Below are positions 7,070 to 15,925 of a stretch of 47,345 nucleotides of DNA, one piece after another (position 1 is the stretch's first letter; the number at the start of each line of letters is the position of its first letter). A program made the translations under genes and the position numbers. This DNA comes from an uncultured Bacteroidales bacterium (GTDB lineage: Bacteria; Bacteroidota; Bacteroidia; Bacteroidales; Bacteroidaceae). The notes beneath the pieces are model-generated. The model was not told the origin of the DNA and searched no databases. It was given only the letters and a program-made list of their open reading frames with translations. The stretch covers positions 1 through 47,345 of the forward strand of contig CADAEK010000027.1 of the NCBI GenBank assembly GCA_902786925.1, read 5' to 3'.

Positions 7070-7522
7070 ATGGTAAAATATATAGAAAGACTTTTGAAGG
7101 CTCTGAAAGTGGAGCTGCTGATAGTGTGGTTGATTGTTGCTGCTGCGGTGGCATTGGGAGAAATGGGAGTCATCCCTAATGGCTTAGTGATTCCGAACTC
7201 GGAAATGGAGTTTAAGTGGAACACGGCAGTCATTCTTCTGACAATCGTGGGTATTCCTGTGGCATTGCGCTTGTTTGTGCTGAACACGACAAGGGGACTG
7301 CGAAGGATGAACAATGAGGAGGCTCTGAATGCGTATCATGTGTGGAGTGCCGTACGGATGGGCATTTTGTGTGTGACAGCAGTGCTGGGCGTGGTGGCGT
7401 ATTACGTGACGATGAATCCCAGTGGCGTCTTCTGCGCGTTGGTGGCTCTGTTGACTACCTTGTATTGTTGGCCATCATGCGAGAAAGTGCAGGCTTATCT
7501 GGAAGGCGTCAATAACGAGTAA
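7070..7522 (+). CDS. Uncharacterised four-helix membrane protein
   Basis: The protein has 150 residues with four hydrophobic segments (about 14-35, 50-70, 96-115, 120-137), paired as hairpins, and a short cytoplasmic loop TRGLRRMNNEEALNAYH that is probably the conserved part. No enzyme motif is visible. It sits between recR (18 nt) and a GT2 glycosyltransferase (25 nt), so it is probably co-transcribed with them. No function is assigned. Confidence 0.75.
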   Translation: MVKYIERLLKALKVELLIVWLIVAAAVALGEMGVIPNGLVIPNSEMEFKWNTAVILLTIVGIPVALRLFVLNTTRGLRRMNNEEALNAYHVWSAVRMGILCVTAVLGVVAYYVTMNPSGVFCALVALLTTLYCWPSCEKVQAYLEGVNNE

Positions 7523-7547
7523 GACTGTAAAACACGATTGCGAAGCG

Positions 7548-8717
7548 GTGAAGTTATCGGTAGTCATAGTAAACTATAATGTGCGCTACTACTTGGAGCA
7601 GTGTTTGCTCTCGGTGGAGAAAGCGCTCTGTGGTTTGTCGGGTGAGGTGTTTGTGGTGGATAATGCCAGCACGGACGACTCGGTGACTTACTTGAGAAGC
7701 CGTTTCCCATGGGTTCAGTTTATTGAGAACAAGGAGAATGTAGGTTTCTCGAAGGCCAATAACCAGGCGATTGTGAAGGCGAGAGGTGAGTATGTGTTGC
7801 TGCTGAATCCCGATACAATTGTGGGAGAGCGCTCTTTGAGAGAATGCATCGACTTTATGGACGGAAATCCGAAGGCAGGAATGTGTGGCGTGGGAATGCT
7901 GAAAGTGGACGGCTCGTTTGCACCAGAGTCGCGACGAGGAGTTCCAACGCCATTTGTGGCTTTCTGCAAGATGTCGGGCCTGGGTGCGCTCTTTCCCAAA
8001 AGCCATCTGTTTGGACGGTATTACATGCAGTATCTGAACAAGCAGGCTATCAATCCGATTGAGATTGTGAGTGGCGCTTTCATGTTTATCAGGAAAAAGG
8101 CGCTGGATGAGGTGGGGCTGCTGGATGAGACGTTCTTTATGTATGGCGAGGACATCGACTTGAGTTATCGAGTGCTGAAGGCTGGATACCAGAACTATTA
8201 CATCCCTACGAACATCCTGCATTATAAGGGCGAGAGCACCAAGAAGGATTCGCTGCGGTATGTGAATGCGTTCCACAAGGCAATGGCCATCTTCTTCAAG
8301 AAGCATTTCTCACATTACAGCTTCATCTACTCGTTCTTTATCACGCTGGCCATTGTGATAAAGGGGATGATGACGTATGTAACACAAAAGGTACGTGCGT
8401 GGTCGTGCAAGAAGACTGAGAAGCGCCAATTGAAATTCCTGTTGGTAAGCGATGGCATGAATCTGCAGGATATGCAGGCTATCATGGAGAAGCACCGTTT
8501 TCAATATGATGTATTCCATTCGCGCCAGAATGATTTGCCAAGTACGGATGTGCTGTATAGGGATTATGACTATGTGGTATTCGACACGGAAAGGTTTCCA
8601 TACTACTCCATCTTGGATTTCTTCCGTCATGATGCTCCTGGACGTCAACGTCCTACGATTTCAACATACATTCCATCGAATAAGTCTATTATGACTTTTC
8701 ATGGTGCTTTAAATTAA
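7548..8717 (+). CDS. GT2 glycosyltransferase with an extra C-terminal domain
   Basis: The protein has 389 residues and starts at GTG (7548). The N-terminal GT-A fold opens with KLSVVIVNYN, keeps the nucleotide-sugar DNAS turn, the LLLNPDT variant of the DxD motif (about residues 85-91) and the acceptor-side EDIDLSYR (about 203-210). This resembles rhamnosyl- and related WbbL-type transferases acting on surface polysaccharide or lipid-linked sugars at the membrane. A basic, hydrophobic segment (about 250-285) then leads to about 95 extra residues that read like an alpha/beta fold (KFLLVSDG, YDYVVFDTE) and are not part of the usual GT2. The donor and acceptor are unknown. The gene is 40 nt upstream of hisG. 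Confidence 0.85.
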   Translation: MKLSVVIVNYNVRYYLEQCLLSVEKALCGLSGEVFVVDNASTDDSVTYLRSRFPWVQFIENKENVGFSKANNQAIVKARGEYVLLLNPDTIVGERSLRECIDFMDGNPKAGMCGVGMLKVDGSFAPESRRGVPTPFVAFCKMSGLGALFPKSHLFGRYYMQYLNKQAINPIEIVSGAFMFIRKKALDEVGLLDETFFMYGEDIDLSYRVLKAGYQNYYIPTNILHYKGESTKKDSLRYVNAFHKAMAIFFKKHFSHYSFIYSFFITLAIVIKGMMTYVTQKVRAWSCKKTEKRQLKFLLVSDGMNLQDMQAIMEKHRFQYDVFHSRQNDLPSTDVLYRDYDYVVFDTERFPYYSILDFFRHDAPGRQRPTISTYIPSNKSIMTFHGALN

Positions 8718-8757
8718 CATTTACTCATTTAACAAACGAATAAAATATCTATTACAT

Positions 8758-9609
8758 ATGTTACGTATAGCAGTTCAATCAAAGGGCCGTCTTTTTGAAG
8801 ACACTATGGATCTTCTGAAAGAGACCGGCATTAAAGTAAGCTCAAGCAAGCGCACTTTGCTCGTTCAGTCTTCTAACTTCCCATTGGAGGTGTTGTTCCT
8901 CCGTGATGATGATATTCCACAGACCGTTGCTGACGGCGTGGCCGATGTGGGTATCGTAGGTGAGAACGAGTTTGTGGAACGTGGCGAAAAGGCGGACATC
9001 GTGAAGCGTCTGGGCTTCAGTAAGTGCCGCATTTCTCTTGCTATTCCTAAGGCTGTGGATTATCCTGGCGTGGAGTGGTTCAACGGAAAGAAAATCGCTA
9101 CTTCTTATCCTGTGATTCTTCGCAAGTTCTTGGAAGAGAAGGGCGTGAACACTGAGATTCATGTGATTCAGGGCTCTGTGGAGATTGCTCCTGGCATTGG
9201 CTTGGCTGATGGCATCTTTGATATTGTAAGCTCTGGCTCAACACTCGTGAGCAACAACCTGAAGGAGGTGGAAGTGGTCATGAAGAGCGAGGCGCTGCTG
9301 ATTGGAAATCCAAATCTGTCGGAAGAGAAGAAGGCGATTCTCGATGACCTGTTGTTCCGCATCAACTCTGTATTGATTGCTGAAGATAAGAAGTATGTGC
9401 GCATGAATGCGCCTAAGGCACGTTTGGATGAAATTGTGAAGGTGTTGCCAGGCTTGAAGAGCCCTACAATCATTCCTTTGGCTGACGAGGACTGGTGTTC
9501 TGTTCATGCTGTCCTTGACGAGAAGCACTTCTGGGAGATTGTGGGACAGTTGAAAGCCCTCGGTGCTGAAGGCATTTTGGTTACACCTATTGAGAAAATG
9601 ATTTTGTAA
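8758..9609 (+). CDS. hisG: ATP phosphoribosyltransferase HisG, long form
   Basis: First committed step of histidine synthesis: ATP + PRPP to phosphoribosyl-ATP. It has 283 residues, so it is the long form with a C-terminal ACT-like regulatory domain (about 210-283), which in this family mediates histidine feedback. Seen: the start LRIAVQSKGRL, the periplasmic-binding-like catalytic core, and the PRPP loop region VEIAPGIGLADGI followed by DIVSSGSTL. It is the first gene of hisGDCB. No histidine-rich leader peptide or attenuator is visible in the 40-nt gap upstream. A word-repeat hairpin begins right at its stop codon. Confidence 0.97.
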   Translation: MLRIAVQSKGRLFEDTMDLLKETGIKVSSSKRTLLVQSSNFPLEVLFLRDDDIPQTVADGVADVGIVGENEFVERGEKADIVKRLGFSKCRISLAIPKAVDYPGVEWFNGKKIATSYPVILRKFLEEKGVNTEIHVIQGSVEIAPGIGLADGIFDIVSSGSTLVSNNLKEVEVVMKSEALLIGNPNLSEEKKAILDDLLFRINSVLIAEDKKYVRMNAPKARLDEIVKVLPGLKSPTIIPLADEDWCSVHAVLDEKHFWEIVGQLKALGAEGILVTPIEKMIL

Positions 9610-9616
9610 TGTACAA

Positions 9617-9702
9617 TGTATAATTCATAATGTATAATAAGGCTGACGCGATGTACACAAGCCGCATGGTTATTATAAATTATACATTATGAATTATAAA
9701 TT
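9617..9702. repeat. AATGTATAATTC-word hairpin between hisG and hisD
   Basis: The left arm (about 9617-9639) and right arm (about 9670-9702) are inverted copies built from the word ATGTATAATTCATA. They enclose a GC-richer loop. The element starts about 8 nt after the hisG stop and ends about 10 nt before the hisD ATG, inside an otherwise tight operon. Confidence 0.8.
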
Positions 9703-9710
9703 AAGCAAAC

Positions 9711-10991
9711 ATGAACATTATTAAATATCCCAGCAAAGCAGAGTGGGGCAAACTGTTGGAACGCCCACATCGCGATGCCTCTGAACTGCGTGAGACGGTG
9801 CAGACTGTGCTCAATCAGATTCAGAAGGATGGCGACTCTGCGGTAAAAGCCTTCGAGGAGAAGTTTGACAAGGTGAAGCTTGACACTTTGGCTGTTTCTG
9901 AGGAAGAGATAGCTGAGGCTGAAACTTTGGTGTCTGATGAATTGAAGAATGCATTGGTTCTGGCTCATGCAAATATTGAGAAGTTCCATGCAGCACAGAA
10001 ATTTGAAGGCGAGAAGGTAGAAACGGCTCCTGGTGTAGTGTGCTGGCAAAAGTCTGTGCCTATTGAGAAAGTGGGACTCTACATTCCGGGAGGTACAGCT
10101 CCGTTGTTTTCTACCGTGTTGATGCTTGCCACACCGGCCAAGATAGCAGGTTGTAAGGACATTGTGCTTTGTACACCTCCAAACCGTGAGGGCAAGGTGC
10201 ATCCCGCTATTTTGATGGCTGCGAAAGTGGCAGGGGTTAACAAAATCTTCAAGGCTGGCGGTGTTCAAGCGATAGGTGCTATGGCATACGGTACTGAGTC
10301 TGTTCCGAAGGTCAGCAAGATTTTCGGTCCTGGCAATCAGTTCGTGATGGCTGCTAAGCAACAGGTGAGTCTGCACGAGGCGGCTATCGATATGCCTGCA
10401 GGTCCTTCTGAAGTGGCTGTGGTGGCTGACGACACGGCAAATCCTGTGTTTGTGGCTGCCGACTTGCTCTCTCAGGCTGAACATGGCTTGGACTCGCAGG
10501 TAATCCTTATCACGACGTCTGAAGCACTGGCAGAGAAGGTGAATGCTGAGGTGGCGCGTCAGTTGGCTTTGTTGTCTCGTAAAGAAATCGCGGAGAAGTC
10601 GCTCGAGTATTCGAAACTGATCATCGTTAAGGATATAGATGAGGTGGTTGAGATGACGAATGAGTATGCTCCTGAACATCTGATTTTGGCCATCAAGGAT
10701 TATCTTTCATTTGCGGATAGAGTAGTGAATGCTGGTAGTGTCTTCCTTGGCAATTTCTCTTGTGAGTCTGCGGGCGACTATGCTTCTGGCACGAATCATA
10801 CGCTCCCAACTTCGGGCTATGCTAAGGCCTATAGCGGCGTGAATCTCGACTCGTTCTGTCGTAAAATTACCTTCCAGGAACTGTCTGCAGAGGGCATACG
10901 CTCTATTGGTCATGCTGTGGAGCTGATGGCGGAAGCAGAACAACTGGATGCTCACAAGAATGCAATGACCGTAAGAATGCAATCATTATGA
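9711..10991 (+). CDS. hisD: Histidinol dehydrogenase HisD
   Basis: Zinc and NAD-dependent enzyme that oxidises histidinol to histidine in two steps. It has 426 residues, full length. Seen: [32 protein letters not shown] (zinc ligands Gln and His), NEYAPEHL (catalytic Glu/His) and [10 protein letters not shown]. Its last bases overlap the hisC start (ATGA), so the two are coupled. The word-repeat hairpin upstream could modulate its translation relative to hisG. Confidence 0.97.
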   Translation: MNIIKYPSKAEWGKLLERPHRDASELRETVQTVLNQIQKDGDSAVKAFEEKFDKVKLDTLAVSEEEIAEAETLVSDELKNALVLAHANIEKFHAAQKFEGEKVETAPGVVCWQKSVPIEKVGLYIPGGTAPLFSTVLMLATPAKIAGCKDIVLCTPPNREGKVHPAILMAAKVAGVNKIFKAGGVQAIGAMAYGTESVPKVSKIFGPGNQFVMAAKQQVSLHEAAIDMPAGPSEVAVVADDTANPVFVAADLLSQAEHGLDSQVILITTSEALAEKVNAEVARQLALLSRKEIAEKSLEYSKLIIVKDIDEVVEMTNEYAPEHLILAIKDYLSFADRVVNAGSVFLGNFSCESAGDYASGTNHTLPTSGYAKAYSGVNLDSFCRKITFQELSAEGIRSIGHAVELMAEAEQLDAHKNAMTVRMQSL

Positions 10992-12025
10992 AGAATTTAC
11001 AAGAATTAGTGCGTCCAAATATCTGGGCACTGAAACCATATAGCTGCGCTCGTGACGAGTTCAAGGGCGTGAAGGCGGATGCCTTTCTCGATGCCAATGA
11101 GAATCCGTATCCCAATGGCGTGAATCGTTATCCGGACCCTCTTCAGGAAGAGTTGAAGCAGGCGATTGCTCCAATGAAGAAAGTGCCTGTGGAGAATATC
11201 TTCTTGGGCAATGGAAGCGATGAGGCGATAGATTTGCCATTCCGCATTTTCTGTCGTCCCGGCAAGGATAATGTCGTGGCGATTGACCCTACTTATGGAA
11301 TGTATGAGGTCTGTGCAGATGTGAATGATGTGGAGTATCGTAAGGTGTCTCTGACGGAGGATTATGACATTGATCCTGATGCTTTGTTGGCGGCTTGTGA
11401 TGACAATACAAAGATTATCTTTATCTGCTCGCCTAACAATCCAACGGGTAATGCTTTCCAACGCGAGAAAATAGAAAAGGTAATTGAGGCGTTTCAAGGG
11501 ATTGTCATCGTAGATGAAGCATACAGCGATTTCTCTGCTCAGAGACCATTCCGTTTCGACATTCAGAAATACCCTAATCTTATCGTTCTTGCCACCTTCT
11601 CTAAGGCGTGGGGCGCTGCAGGTATTCGTTTGGGAATGGCTTTCGCCAGCACAGAAATCATTGGGCTTTATAATAAGGTGAAGTATCCTTACAATGTGAA
11701 TGTCCTTACTCAGAAGAAAGGTCTGGAAATATTAAGCAATGTGACTTTGTTGCAGCGCCACATTTCTATGATTCTTGAGGAGCGTGAGACGCTTATAAAA
11801 GCGTTGGGAATGCTGCCTCTCTGCAAGAAGGTCTATCCAACGGATGCGAATTTCATCCTTGCTCGTGTAACGGATGCTGATGGTATCTATAAGTATCTGG
11901 TGCAGAAGGGTGTGATTGTGCGTAACCGCACTCGTGTGCATCTCTGCGGCGACTGCCTCCGCATTACTGTGGGTACAAAGGATGAGAATACTAAATTGCT
12001 TTCAGCATTGCGTCAATACGTATAA
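10988..12025 (+). CDS. hisC: Histidinol-phosphate aminotransferase HisC
   Basis: PLP-dependent class II aminotransferase converting imidazole-acetol phosphate to histidinol phosphate. It has 345 residues. Seen: LDANENPYP near the N-terminus, [26 protein letters not shown], and the PLP lysine in [14 protein letters not shown]; the C-terminus ends DCLRITVGT. It overlaps hisD by 4 nt and is followed 5 nt later by hisB. Confidence 0.97.
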   Translation: MKNLQELVRPNIWALKPYSCARDEFKGVKADAFLDANENPYPNGVNRYPDPLQEELKQAIAPMKKVPVENIFLGNGSDEAIDLPFRIFCRPGKDNVVAIDPTYGMYEVCADVNDVEYRKVSLTEDYDIDPDALLAACDDNTKIIFICSPNNPTGNAFQREKIEKVIEAFQGIVIVDEAYSDFSAQRPFRFDIQKYPNLIVLATFSKAWGAAGIRLGMAFASTEIIGLYNKVKYPYNVNVLTQKKGLEILSNVTLLQRHISMILEERETLIKALGMLPLCKKVYPTDANFILARVTDADGIYKYLVQKGVIVRNRTRVHLCGDCLRITVGTKDENTKLLSALRQYV

Positions 12026-12030
12026 ATAAT

Positions 12031-13098
12031 ATGAAGACAGCTCTTTTTATTGACCGAGATGGCACCATCCTTGTGGAGCCCGCTGACGAACAGATTGATT
12101 CTTTTGAGAAGTTTCAGTTTGTTCCTGGTGTGATTCGTAATCTCAACTTCATCAAGACAAAACTCGACTTTGAGTTTGTCATGGTGAGCAATCAGGACGG
12201 CTTGGGCACTGCTTCCTATCCTGAAGCGGATTTCTGGCCTACTCATAACTTGATGCTTAACACGTTGAAAGGGGAGGGCGTTACGTTCGATGATATCCTT
12301 ATAGACCGCTCATTCCCTGAAGAGCATCTGTCGACACGCAAGCCTGGTACAGGCATGCTGACAAAGTATATGACGGGTGAGTATGACCTTGCTAACAGTT
12401 ATGTGATTGGTGACCGCGAGACGGATAAGCAGTTGGCGAAGAACTTGGGATGCAAGTATCTCATCTTGGGGGACAATGTACAGTCGTGGGATGAAATCAC
12501 AGAGATTCTTTTTGCTGGCGAGCGTACCGCTTCTGTGCGTCGTACAACAAAAGAAACGGATATAGACATCAGTCTTAACCTTGATGGAACAGGACAGTGC
12601 GATATTTCTACCGGTCTGGGCTTCTTCGACCATATGTTGGAGCAGATCGGTAAGCACGGTTCTATAGATCTTCGTATTCATGTGAAGGGTGACCTCAACG
12701 TGGATGAGCATCACACCATTGAAGATACGGGCATCGCTCTTGGCGAATGTATTGCCAAGGCTCTGGGCGATAAGCGCGGCATTGAGCGCTATGGCTACAC
12801 CCTTCCAATGGACGATTGCCTTTGTCAGGTGGCACTTGACTTTGGTGGTCGTGCCTGGCTGGTATGGGATGCCGAGTTTAAGCGTGAGCGCGTTGGAGAC
12901 ATGCCGACGGAGATGTTCCTTCACTTCTTCAAGTCTTTCAGCGATGCTGCTCGTATGAACCTTAATATTAAGGCTGAGGGCGATAATGAGCATCATAAGA
13001 TTGAAGGAATCTTCAAGGCATTGGCTCGTAGCATTAAAATGGCTGTGAAGCGCGATATTTACAAGTTCCAGTTGCCATCAAGCAAAGGGGTGTTGTAA
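12031..13098 (+). CDS. hisB: Bifunctional histidinol-phosphatase / imidazoleglycerol-phosphate dehydratase HisB
   Basis: Fusion of two histidine enzymes. The N-terminal HAD phosphatase (1-165) has nucleophile Asp-Arg-Asp in FIDRDGT and the downstream IGDRETD motif. The C-terminal dehydratase (about 168-355) has the metal-binding HHTIEDTG and [10 protein letters not shown] and the FFDHMLEQ loop. It has 355 residues, like enterobacterial HisB. The Cys-His zinc cluster seen in E. coli HisB before RKP is absent here ([14 protein letters not shown]), which I believe is common in Bacteroidetes. Last gene of hisGDCB; hisH, hisA, hisF and hisI are not in the window. A strong terminator follows. Confidence 0.96.
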   Translation: MKTALFIDRDGTILVEPADEQIDSFEKFQFVPGVIRNLNFIKTKLDFEFVMVSNQDGLGTASYPEADFWPTHNLMLNTLKGEGVTFDDILIDRSFPEEHLSTRKPGTGMLTKYMTGEYDLANSYVIGDRETDKQLAKNLGCKYLILGDNVQSWDEITEILFAGERTASVRRTTKETDIDISLNLDGTGQCDISTGLGFFDHMLEQIGKHGSIDLRIHVKGDLNVDEHHTIEDTGIALGECIAKALGDKRGIERYGYTLPMDDCLCQVALDFGGRAWLVWDAEFKRERVGDMPTEMFLHFFKSFSDAARMNLNIKAEGDNEHHKIEGIFKALARSIKMAVKRDIYKFQLPSSKGVL

Positions 13099-13145
13099 TT
13101 CGATTCAGGGATTGCCAGTCTGGTAATCTTGAATATAAATAGAGC

Positions 13146-13185
13146 AGGGGGAGAAGCAGTATTCTGCATCTCCCCCTACTTTTTG
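13146..13185 (+). terminator. Terminator of the his operon
   Basis: Stem AGGGGGAGAnGCAG (13146-13159) pairs with 13164-13177 around a 4-nt loop with one mismatch. TACTTTTTG follows, a classic intrinsic terminator 48 nt after hisB. Confidence 0.88.
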
Positions 13186-13352
13186 TTCATGCTGCAAGGG
13201 TCATCTTTCACTATTTACTCAGCTTATGGAATCTTTCTGCATGCTGGATTCTCTTGTGTCTGTTGGGTGTAATATACAAAAAAAAATGTATCAGAAACCT
13301 CTCGGCCTCTGATACAAAGAATGCTATGAAAAAACGAATGTCTAAATGATGA

Positions 13353-13424
13353 GCGGAAAACGAGACTCGAACTCGCGACCCCAACCTTGGCAAGGTTGTG
13401 CTCTACCAACTGAGCTACCTTATT
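13353..13424 (-). pseudogene. Damaged tRNA-Gly(GCC) copy
   Basis: The D, anticodon and T arms and the 3' acceptor strand are identical to the two intact tRNA-Gly copies. The seven bases of the 5' acceptor strand are AATAAGG instead of GCGGAAA, so they cannot pair with TTTCCGC. It is the last member of the minus-strand tRNA cluster. It is likely a non-functional duplicate, unless the gene is rescued by processing. Confidence 0.8.
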
Positions 13425-13447
13425 TATTATGAACCATTAAAATTAGA

Positions 13448-13519
13448 GCGGAAAACGAGACTCGAACTCGCGACCCCAACCTTGGCAAGGTTGTGCTCTA
13501 CCAACTGAGCTATTTCCGC
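13448..13519 (-). tRNA. tRNA-Gly(GCC)
   Basis: A 72-nt cloverleaf: acceptor GCGGAAA/TTTCCGC, D-arm GCTCAGTTGGTAGAGC, anticodon loop TTGCCAA, T-loop TTCGAGT. CCA is not encoded. It is identical to the copy at 13778-13849. Confidence 0.95.
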
Positions 13520-13563
13520 ATGAAACTCTCACTTGAGTTTTGCTATTGGAATGTGAGATTGAG

Positions 13564-13645
13564 TGAAGAGGAGGAGACTCGAACTCCCACGGGCTGAGCC
13601 CACTACCCCCTCAAAGTAGCGCGTCTACCATTCCGCCACCTCTCC
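13564..13645 (-). tRNA. tRNA-Leu(GAG)
   Basis: An 82-nt class II tRNA: acceptor GGAGAGG, anticodon stem-loop CTACT-TTGAGGG-GGTAG with anticodon GAG, a short variable arm (TGGGCTCAGCCC-like), T-loop TTCGAGT. No CCA is encoded. Confidence 0.92.
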
Positions 13646-13655
13646 ATTCGTGTGG

Positions 13656-13736
13656 TGCCCACGACAAGAATCGAACTTGCACGTCTCTCAACACTCGCAC
13701 CTGAAACGAGCGCGTCTACCATTCCGCCACGTGGGC
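13656..13736 (-). tRNA. tRNA-Leu(CAG)
   Basis: An 81-nt class II tRNA: acceptor GCCCACG, anticodon arm CTCGT-TTCAGGT-GCGAG with anticodon CAG, variable arm around TTGAGAGA, T-loop TTCGATT. It lies between tRNA-Gly and tRNA-Leu(GAG). Confidence 0.93.
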
Positions 13737-13777
13737 ATTTTCTTTTGTTGTCAAAGAATCTTTTCTCTCATAAGAGA

Positions 13778-13849
13778 GCGGAAAACGAGACTCGAACTCG
13801 CGACCCCAACCTTGGCAAGGTTGTGCTCTACCAACTGAGCTATTTCCGC
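13778..13849 (-). tRNA. tRNA-Gly(GCC), first gene of the cluster
   Basis: A 72-nt cloverleaf identical to 13448-13519. It is the first transcribed gene of the minus-strand cluster (Gly, Leu-CAG, Leu-GAG, Gly, damaged Gly), with the promoter box at 13938-13945. Confidence 0.95.
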
Positions 13850-13937
13850 ATTCTTTATGAACTTTCAGGAGTTTTCCAAACGCTCAAACATCAACATGTT
13901 TGTTCGTTGTGTCAGGCTCATTTCCCGATTGCGAGTG

Positions 13938-13945
13938 CAAAGGTA
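13938..13945 (-). promoter_or_regulatory. Promoter box of the tRNA cluster
   Basis: The minus strand reads TACCTTTG followed by CA, about 90 nt upstream of the first tRNA. No other minus-strand feature lies between it and the tRNA genes. Confidence 0.6.
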
Positions 13946-14065
13946 GCGCTTTTTCTCGAACTTGCAAAACATTTCAAGGAAAAAATACCTAAGGAAATGC
14001 TTTTTCTTTTGTAACGTTCCTCTCCTACATTATTATATATATGTAGCGATGGAGAGGAGCGTATT

Positions 14066-14566
14066 TTAGCGGATTCTGTCAAGCGAACGAACCAGTGCTT
14101 CATCCTTGCGAATTCCTTGGATGGCAAGGCAATTGAGGATGATGCTCAGTGTCGGAAAAATCGCTGCGAATTTTAGATGGAAAGTGGGTGAGATACACCC
14201 GGAGCCTTCTCCGCACAATGACTCAAGTTTCACTTGATAAACATAGGCAAAGAAAATGTAGGCTGCCACATAACCCACCAAAAGGATGGTGCTGATGATG
14301 GTGAGTCTCAGTTGGCGCATACGTTTGCGGAAAAGCATGATGCTCATGAGTGACAGGAACATGACCAGAATGAGCAATATACCCAAGCACCAAGGTCCGC
14401 TGGTAGAGTCTAACGCTTTGAACGCTCCCTCGGCTCCAAACGTGAAGTTGCTGAAATGGGCTACGACAGCATTAGCTATAGTCCATTCACCGATAGTGGA
14501 GATGAGCCCCACAAACGATAGAATGAGCACTACGGCTAAGTAGACGGTCTGTATGCGTTGAATCAT
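14066..14566 (-). CDS. DUF4293-family membrane protein
   Basis: The protein has 166 residues with four hydrophobic segments (about 5-27, 60-80, 88-112, 132-150), starting MIQRIQTVYL, which is characteristic of the Bacteroidetes-specific DUF4293 family. It follows rpoZ by 2 nt, the conserved bamD-rpoZ-DUF4293 order. The function is unknown. The conserved linkage suggests a link to envelope assembly or transcription, but that is inference. Confidence 0.88.
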   Translation of the reverse strand: MIQRIQTVYLAVVLILSFVGLISTIGEWTIANAVVAHFSNFTFGAEGAFKALDSTSGPWCLGILLILVMFLSLMSIMLFRKRMRQLRLTIISTILLVGYVAAYIFFAYVYQVKLESLCGEGSGCISPTFHLKFAAIFPTLSIILNCLAIQGIRKDEALVRSLDRIR

Positions 14567-14568
14567 GA

Positions 14569-14904
14569 TTAGAGCTTTCTGTCAGCCTCCTTGGCGGGGT
14601 TACGATAGTAAACGTTGTCCTCAAGGAACTCCTGCGTAGCAATGAGTGTAGGCTTTGGCAGACGCTCGTAGTAGCGGGAAATCTGAATTTGCTCTTCGTT
14701 TTCAAACACCTCGTCGAGTGTGTCAGTGTGTGAACCGAATTCTACCAACTTTTTGCTGAGCTCATCTTTCATCTCAGCGGCGATCTGGTTGGAGCGCTTA
14801 GCGATGATGGCAACACTCTCATAGATATTGTTTGTGTCGCGGCAGAGATCCATCAGGTTGCGCGTTACAGTAGTGGTAGGTGCATTTGTTTTCTTGAAAT
14901 CCAT
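14569..14904 (-). CDS. rpoZ: RNA polymerase omega subunit (Bacteroidetes type)
   Basis: The protein has 111 residues starting at MDFKKTNAP. The longer open frame upstream to 14961 overlaps the bamD end and lacks omega similarity. The core is omega-like: an N-terminal VTRNLMDLC, then ESVAIIAKRSNQIAAEMK, matching the helix that contacts beta-prime. Omega helps assemble and stabilise RNA polymerase. The gene lies 25 nt after bamD and 2 nt before DUF4293. Confidence 0.88.
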   Translation of the reverse strand: MDFKKTNAPTTTVTRNLMDLCRDTNNIYESVAIIAKRSNQIAAEMKDELSKKLVEFGSHTDTLDEVFENEEQIQISRYYERLPKPTLIATQEFLEDNVYYRNPAKEADRKL

Positions 14905-14929
14905 AGTTTTATTTATTTGTTCTTTTTTT

Positions 14930-15778
14930 TTATTTGGCTGATGCGGTTGTTCCAGACTCAACTTTTGAAGAAGAATGTTTGAATATTTGTTCTGCTTCCT
15001 TCATGTATTTGCTGTCAGGAAACTCGTTTTTGAAACCATAATACTCGTCAATGGCTTGGCGATAGCGTTCTTCGCGCTTTTCTATCACACTTTGTTGTGC
15101 CAGCTGGTATCGGCAACGTAAAATCATCATGTAGAGGTCTTCGCGCAAGCGAGTGTAAGGAAATGACTTGAGCGCATTCTCCGCAGTGATGATGCAGGCC
15201 TCATAGTTGCTGCCGCCGTTCGGACAGTTTCCGTTGTATCCACCAAGGTTGTAGTATAGTTTGGCGCTGTCATACTCTTTCTGTACCAATCGGTTTTGCA
15301 ATTCGAAAAGCATGTCGGTCACCTCTTCCCTAAGGTCTGAATAAGGATAGAAGTCCAAAAAGTCCTGCAGTTGGCTGATGGCGGTGTAAGTAGGGGATTG
15401 GTCTAGACGTGGGTCTGGACTTTCCATAAAGGAGGCCTTTCCGCTATAAAAGCGAGCCAATTCAGTGTATTCTCCTTTGGGATATGACTTGGTGTAGCGG
15501 TCCAAATACATGGATGCGGTTTCATAATCGCGCAGGTTATAATAGCACATGCCCAACATGAAAAGCGACTCTTCTGCGCGGTCGGTACCTTTCATCACCA
15601 TGAACAGCTCTTCCAGCAGCTGGTATGCCCTGGTGTATTGGCCAGCTACGTAGCATTCTTTGGCAACTTCATATTTGTAATCATAATCAGTTGATTTCAG
15701 CACTCTGTTGTAGGAGTTGCAAGAACTCAACAAAAGAACCGAAATCACTCCGATTGATAAGATTTTCCTCATGTGCAT
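14930..15778 (-). CDS. bamD: Outer-membrane assembly lipoprotein BamD
   Basis: The protein has 282 residues. A lipoprotein signal (VLLLSSC, Cys20) is followed by tandem TPR helices (about 35-260: YVAGQYTRAYQLLEEL, LFMLGMCYYNLRDYETA, LYYNLGGY). BamD is the essential lipoprotein partner of BamA in folding outer-membrane barrels. The end is Ser/Lys-rich. The start may be Met1 (15778) or Met3. The -7 box at 15793-15800 leaves a leader of about 9-15 nt. It heads the bamD-rpoZ-DUF4293 operon. Confidence 0.9.
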   Translation of the reverse strand: MHMRKILSIGVISVLLLSSCNSYNRVLKSTDYDYKYEVAKECYVAGQYTRAYQLLEELFMVMKGTDRAEESLFMLGMCYYNLRDYETASMYLDRYTKSYPKGEYTELARFYSGKASFMESPDPRLDQSPTYTAISQLQDFLDFYPYSDLREEVTDMLFELQNRLVQKEYDSAKLYYNLGGYNGNCPNGGSNYEACIITAENALKSFPYTRLREDLYMMILRCRYQLAQQSVIEKREERYRQAIDEYYGFKNEFPDSKYMKEAEQIFKHSSSKVESGTTASAK

Positions 15779-15792
15779 TATAATTGTGACTG

Positions 15793-15800
15793 CAAAGGTA
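15793..15800 (-). promoter_or_regulatory. Promoter box of bamD-rpoZ-DUF4293
   Basis: The minus strand reads TACCTTTG followed by CA, 14 nt upstream of the first bamD Met. Confidence 0.65.
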
Positions 15801-15896
15801 CGCTTTTTTTGTGGAAGAGTGTAACATCGTTGCCATTATTTCACTTTTCTTTAGAAAAACACTGTGTTTTAATCGCTATTTGCGAGGGAAAAGTCG

Positions 15897-15904
15897 TAAT
15901 TTTG
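15897..15904 (+). promoter_or_regulatory. Promoter box of uvrB
   Basis: TAATTTTG followed by CA. It lies inside the upstream in-frame extension of uvrB, which argues that translation starts at 15926 or 15929 and not earlier. Confidence 0.6.
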
Positions 15905-15925
15905 CAGCTCAATCGCGTAGAGAAC

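Noticed and set aside
8718..8757. His leader peptide or T-box before hisG
   Set aside because: The 40-nt gap has no His codon run, no terminator/antiterminator pair and no T-box motif.
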